Part shown: positions 28,476 through 37,236 of the stretch, piece after piece
Position numbering within the stretch: the first letter of the stretch is position 1
How the letters are laid out: each line of letters starts with the position of its first letter
NCBI RefSeq assembly: GCF_002302635.1
Contig: NZ_CP022387.1
Span: 868,001 to 932,000 of the forward strand
Length of the DNA stretch: 64,000 bases
Reading direction: 5' to 3'
Source of the DNA: Capnocytophaga stomatis
GTDB lineage: Bacteria > Bacteroidota > Bacteroidia > Flavobacteriales > Flavobacteriaceae
Program-made: the position numbers and the translations under genes
Notes under the pieces: model-generated
Seen by the model: only the letters and a program-made list of their open reading frames with translations
Told to the model about the DNA's origin: nothing
The model's database searches: none

Positions 28476-30134
28476 ATGGATTTTATTACAAATTTCTTTT
28501 CTTTTGATGAAAAAAGTCCTCTGAACTTTGTCCGAATCGATTTTTGGATATTCTTTGCCATTGTATATACTATCTTTTCTTTTGTTTATCGAAGAATACG
28601 CCTTAGGAATCTTTTCCTACTCTTTGCAAGTCTTTACTTTTACTATAAAGCAAGCGGATTATTTGTTTTTCTGCTTCTCTTTAGCACTGTTACTGATTTC
28701 CATTTGGGGAATTTTATTCACCAACAAACGCAGGAACATCGCCGAAAGATTGCCGTAGTTATCAGCATCATTATTAATTTAGGCGTATTGGCTTATTTTA
28801 AATACGCTTACTTTTTCACAGATACCTACAACGCTCTTTTTCACACCAATCATCAGGTTTTTAATTACTTGGCGTATTGGGGAAATGGATTTGACTCGCA
28901 GGGATATTTCCGAGCAGATACGATTATTCTCCCAGTAGGTATTTCATTTTACACTTTCCAAACGATAAGTTACACGGTGGATATTTATCGTAGAAAAACA
29001 GCCCCGCTTAAATCTATTCTTGATTTTGGCTTTTACGTGAGCTTTTTCCCTCAGTTAGTCGCCGGCCCCATCGTTCGCGCAGAGAATTTCGTACCGCAAA
29101 TTATCAAAAAGACCGAAGTTACTGCCGAAGCCTTCAACAAAGGAACGTTTATGATTCTCAAAGGGCTTATCAAGAAGATGATTTTTGCCGATTTCATAGC
29201 GATGCACTTCTTAGACCGTGTGTTTGACAATCCCACGATGTTCTCCGGATTCTCCAACGTGATGGCTTTAATCGGTTACTCATTGCAAATTTACGGAGAC
29301 TTCGCTGGCTACACCGATATTGCCATCGGTTTGGCTTTGCTTATGGGCTTTCAGCTTCCTATCAACTTTAACTCTCCTTACAAAGCTATAAATTGTGGAG
29401 ATTTCTGGAAACGCTGGCACATTTCTCTTTCCACTTGGCTAAAAGATTATCTTTACATTCCTTTGGGAGGCAATCGCAATAGTTCGGCAGGGACAGTTAT
29501 CATCTCATTAATTTTTATTGTGGGCATAACTATTGCTGTCAATGACCTTTACTTCACGTTTTTGGTAGGATTCATTCTTATCCTTGTTTCAGGATTGATG
29601 TACATTAGCCGAAACATAGAACGCCACGTGGTTACTAACATTAACATAATGCTGACGATGCTCATCGGGGGACTTTGGCACGGTGCTTCGTGGAAATTCG
29701 TCATCTGGGGAGGATTAAACGGCGTGGGAATTCTCGTTTACAAGTATTGGAGAAAGATAAGTCCTTATGAAAAATCCACACATTGGATTGCCACTACTTG
29801 GAAAATCCTTTTCACCTTTGCATTCATCACCTTTACACGGATTTTCTTTCGTGGCAAGGATATGGAATCTATCGCCCAATGGTTCGACCAAGTGAATAAC
29901 AATATGGGCTGGGATTCCGCTTGGCAAGTGCTGGTGCATTATCAAGATGTCTTCTTCGTTATGCTCATCGGATACATCACCCATTGGCTTCCTCAGAAGT
30001 GGAAAGATGCAGTGGAGCATATCTTTTCAGAAAGTCACATTGCCGTAAAAGGAGCTATCGCGGTTGTTATAGTTGTCATCTGTTACCAAGCCTATTCGGC
30101 AGATTTACATCCTTTTATCTACTTCCAATTTTAG
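28476..30134 (+). CDS. MBOAT family O-acyltransferase (AlgI-like)
   Basis: A 552-residue polytopic membrane protein of the membrane-bound O-acyltransferase family. The conserved block VGISFYTFQTISYTVDIYRR, the RWHISLSTWLKDYLYIPLGG motif and the candidate catalytic His in GGLWHGASWKFVIWGG are all present. It should pass acetyl groups across the membrane to the SGNH partner encoded immediately upstream. Length is slightly above AlgI. A terminator follows at 30197. Confidence 0.93.
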   Translation: MDFITNFFSFDEKSPLNFVRIDFWIFFAIVYTIFSFVYRRIRLRNLFLLFASLYFYYKASGLFVFLLLFSTVTDFHLGNFIHQQTQEHRRKIAVVISIIINLGVLAYFKYAYFFTDTYNALFHTNHQVFNYLAYWGNGFDSQGYFRADTIILPVGISFYTFQTISYTVDIYRRKTAPLKSILDFGFYVSFFPQLVAGPIVRAENFVPQIIKKTEVTAEAFNKGTFMILKGLIKKMIFADFIAMHFLDRVFDNPTMFSGFSNVMALIGYSLQIYGDFAGYTDIAIGLALLMGFQLPINFNSPYKAINCGDFWKRWHISLSTWLKDYLYIPLGGNRNSSAGTVIISLIFIVGITIAVNDLYFTFLVGFILILVSGLMYISRNIERHVVTNINIMLTMLIGGLWHGASWKFVIWGGLNGVGILVYKYWRKISPYEKSTHWIATTWKILFTFAFITFTRIFFRGKDMESIAQWFDQVNNNMGWDSAWQVLVHYQDVFFVMLIGYITHWLPQKWKDAVEHIFSESHIAVKGAIAVVIVVICYQAYSADLHPFIYFQF

Positions 30135-30196
30135 ATTATCATTCTAAAAGAATAATAAGTAATCATCACTATTGTTTCAGCGAATATATACAAAAG

Positions 30197-30237
30197 AAAA
30201 ATCCAAGATTAAGAATGAATTTTAATCTTGGATTTTT
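30197..30237. terminator. Bidirectional terminator after the MBOAT gene
   Basis: A perfect 16-bp stem, AAAAATCCAAGATTAA (30197-30212) and TTAATCTTGGATTTTT (30222-30237), with a nine-base loop between convergent genes. Confidence 0.9.
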
Positions 30238-30260
30238 AGTATTTACACTTTAACTACTCT

Positions 30261-30569
30261 TTATCTCTTGTCTTCTATTCCGTATTTACGCCATATTGAT
30301 TGTTCGTAATCAATTTTTATACGTTTTTTCATCTTGGACGAACGTTCATCCATCTCTTTCATCTTCTGAGTAGCCTCTTCTGTTTTTCTTTTTAGCTCAG
30401 CCTTTAAGCGTTCTTGCTCGCTGTTGAGTCTTTCCACTTCATTTCGTAAGTTTTCCAACTCATTAATAGTTTCTTCTGTAATTCCTGCGGGTAGGGAATC
30501 TTTTGATTCTCTAAGTCCATCAATTAGCACTTTAACTTGTGCCATTTTTTCAGCATACGATTTCGGCAT
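30261..30569 (-). CDS. Short coiled-coil protein, unknown
   Basis: A 102-residue cytoplasmic protein without signal peptide. Residues about 35-80 are a strong coiled coil (LENLRNEVERLNSEQERLK). The ends are distinctive: MPKSYAEKMAQVKVLIDGL at the N-terminus and WRKYGIEDKR at the C-terminus, the latter resembling a W..FGI.DKR ending I associate with small helical Bacteroidota proteins of unknown function. The gene has a -7 element at 30638-30645 and six 21-bp repeats immediately upstream of it. Confidence 0.7.
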   Translation of the reverse strand: MPKSYAEKMAQVKVLIDGLRESKDSLPAGITEETINELENLRNEVERLNSEQERLKAELKRKTEEATQKMKEMDERSSKMKKRIKIDYEQSIWRKYGIEDKR

Positions 30570-30637
30570 AACAAATAATTTTAATAATTATATAATAAAT
30601 TGATTTTACTTTTTATATTTTCAAGATAATTTCCTTT

Positions 30638-30645
30638 CAAAATTA
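30638..30645 (-). promoter_or_regulatory. -7 promoter element (TAATTTTG) for the coiled-coil gene
   Basis: The minus strand reads TAATTTTG about 70 bp before the ATG at 30569. The 21-bp repeat array starts at the same point and extends upstream over the -33 region. Confidence 0.5.
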
Positions 30646-30770
30646 TCTCTCCCAAGTAATTTTTCATCTCTCCCACTCTTTAGGAAAGGTTTCCTAACAG
30701 ATAATCCATCTTTCCCAAAGCATTTTTTATCTTTCCCAACACTTGGGAAATGTCTCCCAATCCTTAGTTA
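30645..30770. repeat. 21-bp-period tandem array of six units
   Basis: Units start at 30645, 30666, 30687, 30708, 30729 and 30750 with no slippage. Most begin ATCTTTCCCAA or ATCTCTCCCA; the third is degenerate. Several contain inverted repeats, such as TTTCCCAACACTTGGGAAA (30732-30750) and TTAGGAAAGGTTTCCTAA (30680-30697). The array covers the region upstream of the coiled-coil gene promoter. Confidence 0.85.
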
Positions 30771-30808
30771 ATGTAATTTTTAGTTCATTCCATATCAAAA
30801 ATTAGTTT

Positions 30809-31438
30809 TTACATCAATTCCTGATAATATTTCTCCAATCTTTTTACATCTTTACCTCTGATTTCAGACCTTTCATCATTTTTTTCATTATATTTCAACC
30901 ATTTTATATATAGGTTATGAAATATTTTATGTCCGTCTTCAGTTAAATCATTATTGTTAAAGTAAAATTTTAAAATTCTATTCTCTCCATCAACCCAGTT
31001 TATCTTTAACAATCCTTTGTCATAACAAAAACGAAGGAAAGTAATATGACTATCATATATATGCTTAATCACATCAGGATAGTTTTGATAACTATAAAAA
31101 TAAGTTGAAATATCTGCAACAAATTCCTTATTAAAATACATATCATCATAAACAGCCAACACTATTTCTTTCAGTTTTTCTACATTTTCAAGGTTTTCTA
31201 TTTCAACAAGATTATGATATGCCCACCCAAACGGATTTACAGGAACTGCGTTAGGCATTACTTTCTTGAATTTATCAAAAACAGGAGCGTACATTACATA
31301 GAATTTCTCTTTGTAAACCACGCCTACACGCTTTCCGTTTACATTAATGATATATTCTTCAAAGATAGGTTCTAAAGAAAAATTGATTATTGCTTTACAT
31401 TGCTTTTCTAAATATTTGGCAAATTTCTTCGTGGTCAT
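30809..31438 (-). CDS. Protein with a TfoX-like N-terminal region, unknown
   Basis: A 209-residue protein, apparently cytoplasmic. Residues about 15-95 (LEPIFEEYIINVNGKRVGVV, then KFYVMYAP and a helical end) resemble the TfoX/Sxy N-terminal fold, but the match is weak. The C-terminal half contains SHITFLRFCYDKGLLKINWV and ends in a charged helix; I recognise nothing there. Its promoter is a TAAATTTG element on the minus strand at 31496-31503. It lies upstream of the coiled-coil gene and its 21-bp array, with about 240 bp between the genes. Confidence 0.6.
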   Translation of the reverse strand: MTTKKFAKYLEKQCKAIINFSLEPIFEEYIINVNGKRVGVVYKEKFYVMYAPVFDKFKKVMPNAVPVNPFGWAYHNLVEIENLENVEKLKEIVLAVYDDMYFNKEFVADISTYFYSYQNYPDVIKHIYDSHITFLRFCYDKGLLKINWVDGENRILKFYFNNNDLTEDGHKIFHNLYIKWLKYNEKNDERSEIRGKDVKRLEKYYQELM

Positions 31439-31495
31439 AATTTTTAGATTTTTACTATTTTTAGTATTGACTATGATTTAGGAACTATCGATAGG

Positions 31496-31503
31496 CAAAT
31501 TTA
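31496..31503 (-). promoter_or_regulatory. -7 promoter element (TAAATTTG) for the TfoX-like gene
   Basis: The minus strand reads TAAATTTG 58 bp before the ATG at 31438. Confidence 0.5.
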
Positions 31504-31514
31504 TAAAATAAAAA

Positions 31515-31561
31515 AACATTCGCCAATCAATTAACTTATAATTAACTAATTAACGAATGTT
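31515..31561 (-). terminator. Terminator-like inverted repeat downstream of fhs
   Basis: AACATTCG (31515-31522) pairs with CGAATGTT (31554-31561), with further imperfect pairing of TTAA-rich sequence inside. On the minus strand it is followed by a T-run. It lies about 160 bp after the fhs stop; the interval between holds no gene. Confidence 0.6.
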
Positions 31562-31719
31562 ATTTTTATATCTCTTACGAAATAAGGAATAAGGATTAAA
31601 ACAGAAGTCAGCTTCTTTAGTAAGAGAGAAATGTTTCCCGTTCTCTAATCACTAATTACTAAAGATTATTCACTAACTACTAATTGTTAATCCTTCTTGC
31701 CCATTTTGTAATGCTTCTT

Positions 31720-33396
31720 TTAAGAAAGTCCGGTGATAACGCCATTATCATCGATATCCATTCCTTCGGCAGCGGGAACGCTTGGCAAGCCCGGCATACG
31801 CATCGTATCTCCCAAAATAGGAATGACAAAACCTGCACCCGAAGCAAACTCGAACTCGCGTACCGTTACTTCAAAATCGGTAGGACGTGCCAACTTCTTG
31901 TCATCATCACTTAATGACTTTGGCGTTTTTACCATACAAACAGGCATCTTATCGAAACCAAGTTTGTTGATGTTTTTCAGTTGGGTACGAGCTTTTGAAG
32001 TGTAATTCACGCTACTTGCTCCATAAATTTCTTTGGCAATTGTTTCGATTTTCTCTTCGATTGAAATAGCGTGGTCGTACAACGGTTTGAAGTTGCTTTC
32101 TCCGCTTTCGGCGATTTCAACCACAGCTTGGGCAAGCTCTTTTGTTCCTTCGCCACCTTGTGCAAATCCTTTGGAAACCACAGCCTTAACACCTTTTTTA
32201 TGACATACTTCTTGAATGTACTTGATTTCCTCTTCGCTGTCGTTCGGGAAGTTATTAATCGCCACGACTGCCTTTAAGCCAAACTTCTGCACATTCTCGA
32301 TGTGTTTTTCCAAGTTTCCGATGCCCTTTTTCACCTTTTCGAGACTTGATGTATTGTATTCCTCCTTCACGGCACCTCCGTGGTGACGCAATGCACGCAC
32401 TGTGGCAACGATTACCGCAGCGTTGGGAGCAATTCCCGCAGAAACGCACTTGATGTCCAAGAACTTTTCAGCCCCTAAATCGGCTCCGAAACCGGCTTCC
32501 GTAACGGTGTACTCACTGAGCGACATTCCCATCTTCGTTGCCAGAACTGTGTTCGTTCCTTGTGCGATGCTGGCGAAAGGTCCTCCGTGTAAAATGGCAG
32601 GATTATTCTCCAAAGTTTGCACTAAATTCGGTTTGATGGCATCTTTTAAGAGCAAAGCCATCGCTCCCACAACATTTAAATCACGAGCGAAAACAGGGGA
32701 ACCGTCGAATTTCTTCCCGACGTAAATGTTTCCGATACGGCGTTTCAAGTCCGAGAAGTTTTCTGACAGACAAAGGATTGCCATAATCTCGGAAGCAGGC
32801 GTGATGTTAAATCCGTCCTCTCGGGGAACACCATTTGCACTTCCGCCCAACCCGATAACGATTTGGCGAAGAGCGCGGTCGTTCATATCCATCACGCGTT
32901 TCCAAACAACGGTGCGTGGGTCAATCCCGATGGAATGTGTTTTGCTTTGGATGTTGTTGTCGATAACAGCAGCAAGCAGGTTGTTGGCTTTTTCAATAGC
33001 GGAAAAGTCGCCGGTGAAGTGCAAATTGATGTCCTCCATCGGAACTACTTGCGAGTAGCCTCCGCCCGCGGCTCCGCCTTTAATCCCGAAAACAGGACCT
33101 AAGCTGGGTTCGCGTAAAACCGCCACGGCTTGCTTCCCGATTTTGTTGAGCCCTTCGGTAAGCCCGATACTTACGGTTGTTTTACCTTCTCCCGCAGGTG
33201 TGGGCGTGATGGCGGTAACTAAAATCAGTTTGTTTTTCTTGATTTTCTCCTTGTCGATGAGCGTAAGCGGCAATTTGGCTTTGTATTTCCCGTATTGCTC
33301 CAAATCGTCTTCGTTGATGTTCAGTTTTTTGGCAACTTCCTTAATGTGTTGCATCTTCGCATTTTGTGCGATTTCTAAATCGGTTGGAAAACTCAT
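31720..33396 (-). CDS. fhs: Formate--tetrahydrofolate ligase
   Basis: A 558-residue enzyme that makes 10-formyltetrahydrofolate from formate, ATP and tetrahydrofolate, feeding purine synthesis. The nucleotide-binding loop TPTPAGEGKTTVSIGL, the REPSLGPVFGIKGGAAGGGYSQ-type block (LREPSLGPVFGIKGGAAGGG) and LHGGPFASIAQGTNTV are diagnostic. The C-terminal ILGDTMRMPGLPSVPAAEG is typical. The gene is noticeably less AT-rich than its neighbours, consistent with strong expression. A TACCTTTG element lies upstream at 33449-33456. Confidence 0.97.
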   Translation of the reverse strand: MSFPTDLEIAQNAKMQHIKEVAKKLNINEDDLEQYGKYKAKLPLTLIDKEKIKKNKLILVTAITPTPAGEGKTTVSIGLTEGLNKIGKQAVAVLREPSLGPVFGIKGGAAGGGYSQVVPMEDINLHFTGDFSAIEKANNLLAAVIDNNIQSKTHSIGIDPRTVVWKRVMDMNDRALRQIVIGLGGSANGVPREDGFNITPASEIMAILCLSENFSDLKRRIGNIYVGKKFDGSPVFARDLNVVGAMALLLKDAIKPNLVQTLENNPAILHGGPFASIAQGTNTVLATKMGMSLSEYTVTEAGFGADLGAEKFLDIKCVSAGIAPNAAVIVATVRALRHHGGAVKEEYNTSSLEKVKKGIGNLEKHIENVQKFGLKAVVAINNFPNDSEEEIKYIQEVCHKKGVKAVVSKGFAQGGEGTKELAQAVVEIAESGESNFKPLYDHAISIEEKIETIAKEIYGASSVNYTSKARTQLKNINKLGFDKMPVCMVKTPKSLSDDDKKLARPTDFEVTVREFEFASGAGFVIPILGDTMRMPGLPSVPAAEGMDIDDNGVITGLS

Positions 33397-33448
33397 ATGT
33401 TTTATCTTTTAAGTAATTTTAAATTAAAAAATGTTACAATTTGAGTTC

Positions 33449-33456
33449 CAAAGGTA
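33449..33456 (-). promoter_or_regulatory. -7 promoter element (TACCTTTG) for fhs
   Basis: The minus strand reads TACCTTTG about 53 bp before the ATG at 33396. Confidence 0.6.
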
Positions 33457-33498
33457 CACATATTTTTTTTAGAAAACAATCTAAATCACAAAACGTTT

Positions 33499-34458
33499 TT
33501 AAAAGTTAAGCTTTCCGAGTTGATTCAATTCTGATAAAGCAAAGTTATATTCATCTATGATTTCCTGAAAAACCTCCGAAACAGGCTGTATCTTATCAAT
33601 TACAGAAGCGATCTGACCAATTTCAAGCTCGCCTTCCGTCAAATCACCTTCAAACATTCCTTTTTTGGTGCGTCCTTTTCCCAAAAGCTTCTTGATATTC
33701 TCAGCCGAAGCCTCTCCACTTCGGTAAAGCTCCAAAACTTGTTCATAAAACGGATTCTTCAACAGACGAACAGGAGCTAATTCTTTCAAAGTAAGAATTG
33801 TATCTCCTTCGTCCGCCTCCAAAACACGTTGTTTGAAATTGATATGTGAAGAAGCCTCATTGGTTGCAACAAAACGAGAACCAATTTGCACCCCGTCGGC
33901 TCCGAGAGCCATTGCAGCAAGCATTCCCCTACCCGTGCCAATACCTCCCGCAGCAATAAGCGGAACGTTACTATGCCGTTTCACCGAAGGAATAAGTGTC
34001 ATAGTTGTGGTCTCCTCACGTCCGTTATGTCCTCCGGCTTCAAAGCCTTCCGCCACGATGGCATCAACACCTGCATTTTGAGCTTTCAACGCAAATTTTG
34101 AACTACTTACCACGTGAGCAACTTTTATTCCTTCTTTTTGAAGTACCGATGTCCAAATTTCTGGATTTCCTGCCGAAGTAAAAACAATTTTCACCCCTTC
34201 CTCAATAATGATTTCCATCAATTTATCGATATCAGGATACATAATCGGAATATTTACCCCGAAAGGTTTGTCAGTTGCTTTTCTGCATTTTTGGATGTGT
34301 TCCCGAAGCACTTCCGGATACATTGACCCCGCCCCAAGCAGTCCCAAACCTCCTGCATTACTAACTGCCGACACCAATCGCCAGCCACTTGCCCAAACCA
34401 TTCCTCCTTGAACAATCGGGTATTTTATGTTGAAAATTTCTGTTATTCTTGTTTTCAT
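33499..34458 (-). CDS. Nitronate monooxygenase / FabK-like flavin oxidoreductase
   Basis: A 319-residue TIM-barrel FMN protein of the nitronate monooxygenase superfamily, which also contains the enoyl-ACP reductase FabK. The start YPIVQGGMVWASGWRLVSAV, the central GVDAIVAEGFEAGGHNGRE and the FMN phosphate loop PLIAAGGIGTGRGMLAAMAL with GADGVQIGSRFV are all present. Which reaction it performs cannot be settled from sequence. I chose the ATG at 34458 (MKTRITEIFNIKYP) over 34479. purC lies 80 bp upstream on the same strand. Confidence 0.85.
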   Translation of the reverse strand: MKTRITEIFNIKYPIVQGGMVWASGWRLVSAVSNAGGLGLLGAGSMYPEVLREHIQKCRKATDKPFGVNIPIMYPDIDKLMEIIIEEGVKIVFTSAGNPEIWTSVLQKEGIKVAHVVSSSKFALKAQNAGVDAIVAEGFEAGGHNGREETTTMTLIPSVKRHSNVPLIAAGGIGTGRGMLAAMALGADGVQIGSRFVATNEASSHINFKQRVLEADEGDTILTLKELAPVRLLKNPFYEQVLELYRSGEASAENIKKLLGKGRTKKGMFEGDLTEGELEIGQIASVIDKIQPVSEVFQEIIDEYNFALSELNQLGKLNF

Positions 34459-34537
34459 TTTTCTAAAAATAAAGCCCAAAACTTAAAGTGTATCACTCCA
34501 AGTATTGAGCTTTTGGTTAATTTTATTCTCTTATAAA

Positions 34538-35488
34538 TTACTTTTTCAAATAATTCATCACATTGTCATAAATACGTTTTTCAATGTTTGAAACATCGGC
34601 TTTAACGAATTTTTCTCCCATTATATTTTCATAAAGTTCAATGTAACGCTCTGAAACAGTGTTTATATATTCATCACTCATTTCAGGAACTTGTTGTCCT
34701 TCTTTTCCTTGAAATCCGTTGGAAATAAGCCACTGACGAACAAATTCTTTCGAAAGCTGTTTCTGCGGCTCACCTTTTCGCTGACGCTCCTCGTAGCCTT
34801 CTTTATAAAAATATCGGGAAGAATCAGGTGTGTGAATTTCGTCAATCAGCACGATTTTTCCATCTTTTGTTTTTCCGAATTCATATTTGGTATCAACCAA
34901 GATAAGTCCTCGTTGAGCTGCAATTTCTGTTCCTCGTGCAAAAAGTGCATATGTATATTTTTCCAAAACTTCATAATCCTCAGCACTCACGATTCCTTTT
35001 GCGATGATATCTTCCTTTGAAATATCCTCATCGTGCTCCCCGTTATCGGCTTTGGTGGCAGGTGTGATAATCGGATGTGGAAAAACATCATTTTCTTTCA
35101 TTCCTTCAGGAAGAGATACGCCACAAAGTTTTCGTTTCCCTGCTTTGTACTCGCGTGCTGCGTGCCCTGCCAAGTAACCACGGATGACCATTTCCACCTT
35201 GAAAGGTTCGCACAAATGCCCCACCGCCACATTAGGGTCAGGAGTTGCGACAAGCCAATTCGGAACGATGTCTTCTGTTTGTTGCATAAACTTGGTCGCT
35301 ATCTGATTTAAAATCTGACCTTTATACGGAATTCCCTTTGGCATAACCACATCAAAAGCCGAAAGACGGTCAGTGGCAATCATCACTAAAAGATCATTTT
35401 CAAGGTGATAAACCTCACGCACTTTCCCTTTATACACCGACTTTTGACCAGGGAAATTAAAATTGGTAGCTGTAATTGTATTACTCAT
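34538..35488 (-). CDS. purC: Phosphoribosylaminoimidazole-succinocarboxamide synthase
   Basis: A 316-residue SAICAR synthetase, an ATP-dependent step in purine synthesis joining aspartate to CAIR. Visible motifs are [42 protein letters not shown] and [11 protein letters not shown] followed by [12 protein letters not shown]. It is the longer form resembling fungal Ade1, common in Bacteroidota. The start is the ATG at 35488; the frame continues upstream but the promoter element at 35557-35564 and family alignment support this start. With fhs nearby, one-carbon and purine functions are grouped. Confidence 0.95.
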   Translation of the reverse strand: MSNTITATNFNFPGQKSVYKGKVREVYHLENDLLVMIATDRLSAFDVVMPKGIPYKGQILNQIATKFMQQTEDIVPNWLVATPDPNVAVGHLCEPFKVEMVIRGYLAGHAAREYKAGKRKLCGVSLPEGMKENDVFPHPIITPATKADNGEHDEDISKEDIIAKGIVSAEDYEVLEKYTYALFARGTEIAAQRGLILVDTKYEFGKTKDGKIVLIDEIHTPDSSRYFYKEGYEERQRKGEPQKQLSKEFVRQWLISNGFQGKEGQQVPEMSDEYINTVSERYIELYENIMGEKFVKADVSNIEKRIYDNVMNYLKK

Positions 35489-35556
35489 AATATTTGAACA
35501 TTCAACTAATTTAAACTTTTGATTATTAGCCTTCAAGAAAGCCTTTCTTTAGCACG

Positions 35557-35564
35557 CAAAAGTA
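35557..35564 (-). promoter_or_regulatory. -7 promoter element (TACTTTTG) for purC
   Basis: The minus strand reads TACTTTTG about 70 bp before the ATG at 35488. Confidence 0.55.
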
Positions 35565-35584
35565 GAAAATTAACTTGAAAAGGC

Positions 35585-35611
35585 AAAAAAAAACAACCAA
35601 TAACGGCTGTT
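35585..35611 (-). terminator. Terminator for the thioredoxin-fold gene
   Basis: On the minus strand AACAGCC pairs with GGTTGTT (one G-T pair) around six bases and runs into nine Ts. Confidence 0.75.
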
Positions 35612-35655
35612 GTACTTCGTAATTTTGCTTTTTCAAGGACTTGGAAATCTCTGAC

Positions 35656-35955
35656 CTAATTTATGTATTTACTCAACTCTAAGGAAATTACATCGCTGTC
35701 CTGAAAGCCTTCCTCTCTCCACACAAGCTCTCTTTTATTATAAATGACAAGCGTAGGCAATCCGTTCACTTTCAGTGCCTTTGTAAGTTCTTTATTTTTA
35801 TCTACATCTATTTTAACAACCTTCACACGATTGCCCATTATTGAAAGAATCTCTCTCAAAACGGCATTCATATGCATTGAAGGCTCGTGCCAATCTGCAA
35901 AAAAACAAATAAGAACGGGAGTATTTACATCAATTACGTCACCAAATTTTTCCAT
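35656..35955 (-). CDS. Thioredoxin-fold protein without the redox cysteines
   Basis: A 99-residue protein with a recognisable thioredoxin fold: PVLICFFADWHEPS at the active-site position, VKVVKIDVDKNKELTKALKV, and the cis-proline segment VNGLPTLVIYNKRELVWREEG. The usual WCGPC is replaced by WHEPS, so both cysteines are missing and dithiol redox activity is not possible. It may be a binding or chaperone-like thioredoxin relative. I chose the ATG at 35955; a TTG at 35970 is a possible longer start. A TATATTTG element lies at 35982-35989 and a terminator at 35585. Confidence 0.85.
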   Translation of the reverse strand: MEKFGDVIDVNTPVLICFFADWHEPSMHMNAVLREILSIMGNRVKVVKIDVDKNKELTKALKVNGLPTLVIYNKRELVWREEGFQDSDVISLELSKYIN

Positions 35956-35981
35956 AGATTTTTTCCTCAATTAAAACAGGA

Positions 35982-35989
35982 CAAATATA
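35982..35989 (-). promoter_or_regulatory. -7 promoter element (TATATTTG) for the thioredoxin-fold gene
   Basis: The minus strand reads TATATTTG 27 bp before the ATG at 35955. Confidence 0.6.
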
Positions 35990-36252
35990 CGACTTTTGAT
36001 AACAAATATCATTTTTTTAATAAAATTTTATGTTTTTCGTCCAGTTTTAATAAGTTTTATCTCATTAACAAATAAAAAATCATTGACACAATAATTCGTT
36101 CTGAACTCAGTTAAAGAAATCACCATAAAACACTAATAACAAACATATTAACAAAAATTTATTCACTAAGAAGACCTTAAAAATTTTTCATCAATAAAAA
36201 TTTAACAATGCTAAAAAGCATAAAATTTTGACCAACCAATTATTTTTTTTCG

Positions 36253-36260
36253 TAGGTTTG
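36253..36260 (+). promoter_or_regulatory. -7 promoter element (TAGGTTTG) for the DUF1835 gene
   Basis: TAGGTTTG lies 31 bp before the ATG at 36292. The 250 bp upstream, shared with the divergent thioredoxin-fold gene, hold nothing else I can identify. Confidence 0.6.
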
Positions 36261-36291
36261 CCAATGCGTATAAACTAAAAAAATCACGATT

Positions 36292-37191
36292 ATGCGAAAA
36301 GTACTACACATTATAGGGAACAAAAATGCTTCTGAAGTACTGAAAAAAATGGATACAAATTCGGAAGTAATTACTTGGAATGAAATGCTTTGCGAAGGAA
36401 GAACTTCTACGGATGTTGGCAGTGAGAATTTTTGGAAAAATCGTTACAATTTCTTCAAAAATGAGTACAAAACAGGAAAATCTTCTTTTATTGAGAGTGT
36501 ACTGAAAGAATATCGGAATTTATGCAATCAAAAAACACAAGATGAGGCAGTTTTGTGGTTTGATGAGGACTTACAAAGCCAAATAAATATGATTGCCGTA
36601 ATGAGTTGGCTAAAAAAATATCGAAAAGATATACAAATTTCGTGGATAAATCACACAAACAGCAAACCAACACAAAAAGAACTAAAAATAAAGTACGAAA
36701 ATCGAGTTTTCTTCAACCAAGATGACGTTGAGTACGCTGATTATATTTGGCAACTTTATTGTAGCGAATCTCCTTTACAATTAGAAAAACACATCAAAAA
36801 CACACAAACCAACCTCACAGCACTTCCTTCAATTCTTGAAATCCATTTAAAAAGATTTCCTTCCGTAAAAAACGGACTGAATATCATTGAAAACGAAGCT
36901 CTTAAAGAATCTATCGGTTTTAAAGGAGATAAAAATGTATTCATCAATCATTTGGTTAAAATTCAGCCCAATTTTGGTTATTCGGCAATGCAATATGAAG
37001 GAATTATAGAAAAACTTAAACCTTTATTTTCTTCATTAAATCCTCTGAAAATCAATATTCAAGGAGGAAGCGTTTTGAAAAACGAAACAAATATGTATCC
37101 CATTTTACGAAATGAAAATGAATACTTAGGAGGCAGTTTAAAATATGATTTCCTGTATTACGACACATCGAACAAAATTCTGAAATTATAG
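36292..37191 (+). CDS. DUF1835 domain protein
   Basis: A 299-residue protein whose N-terminal half matches DUF1835: a first strand HIIGNKNASEVLKK, then VITWNEMLCEGRTS, ENFWKNRY, and AVLWFDEDLQSQINMIAVMSWL. The C-terminal part, with LPSILEIHLKRFPS and a winged-helix-like end, is as in other family members. Function is unknown. The downstream nucleoside phosphorylase starts 45 bp after its stop, so a common transcript is possible. Confidence 0.82.
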   Translation: MRKVLHIIGNKNASEVLKKMDTNSEVITWNEMLCEGRTSTDVGSENFWKNRYNFFKNEYKTGKSSFIESVLKEYRNLCNQKTQDEAVLWFDEDLQSQINMIAVMSWLKKYRKDIQISWINHTNSKPTQKELKIKYENRVFFNQDDVEYADYIWQLYCSESPLQLEKHIKNTQTNLTALPSILEIHLKRFPSVKNGLNIIENEALKESIGFKGDKNVFINHLVKIQPNFGYSAMQYEGIIEKLKPLFSSLNPLKINIQGGSVLKNETNMYPILRNENEYLGGSLKYDFLYYDTSNKILKL

Positions 37192-37236
37192 TTTAAATAT
37201 ACCTCAAAATCAATAACATCATTAATACAACGAAAT

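Noticed and set aside
30645-30770. Possible CRISPR or minisatellite within a gene
   Set aside because: Units are 21 bp with no spacers, and the array is intergenic with no open frame through it.
32402-32725. Plus-strand frames opposite fhs (also 32726-33058 and 33143-33412)
   Set aside because: They arise from the GC-richer codon usage of fhs on the other strand.
35489-35560. Riboswitch before purC
   Set aside because: The leader is about 60 bp, AT-rich, and has no purine or other riboswitch consensus.
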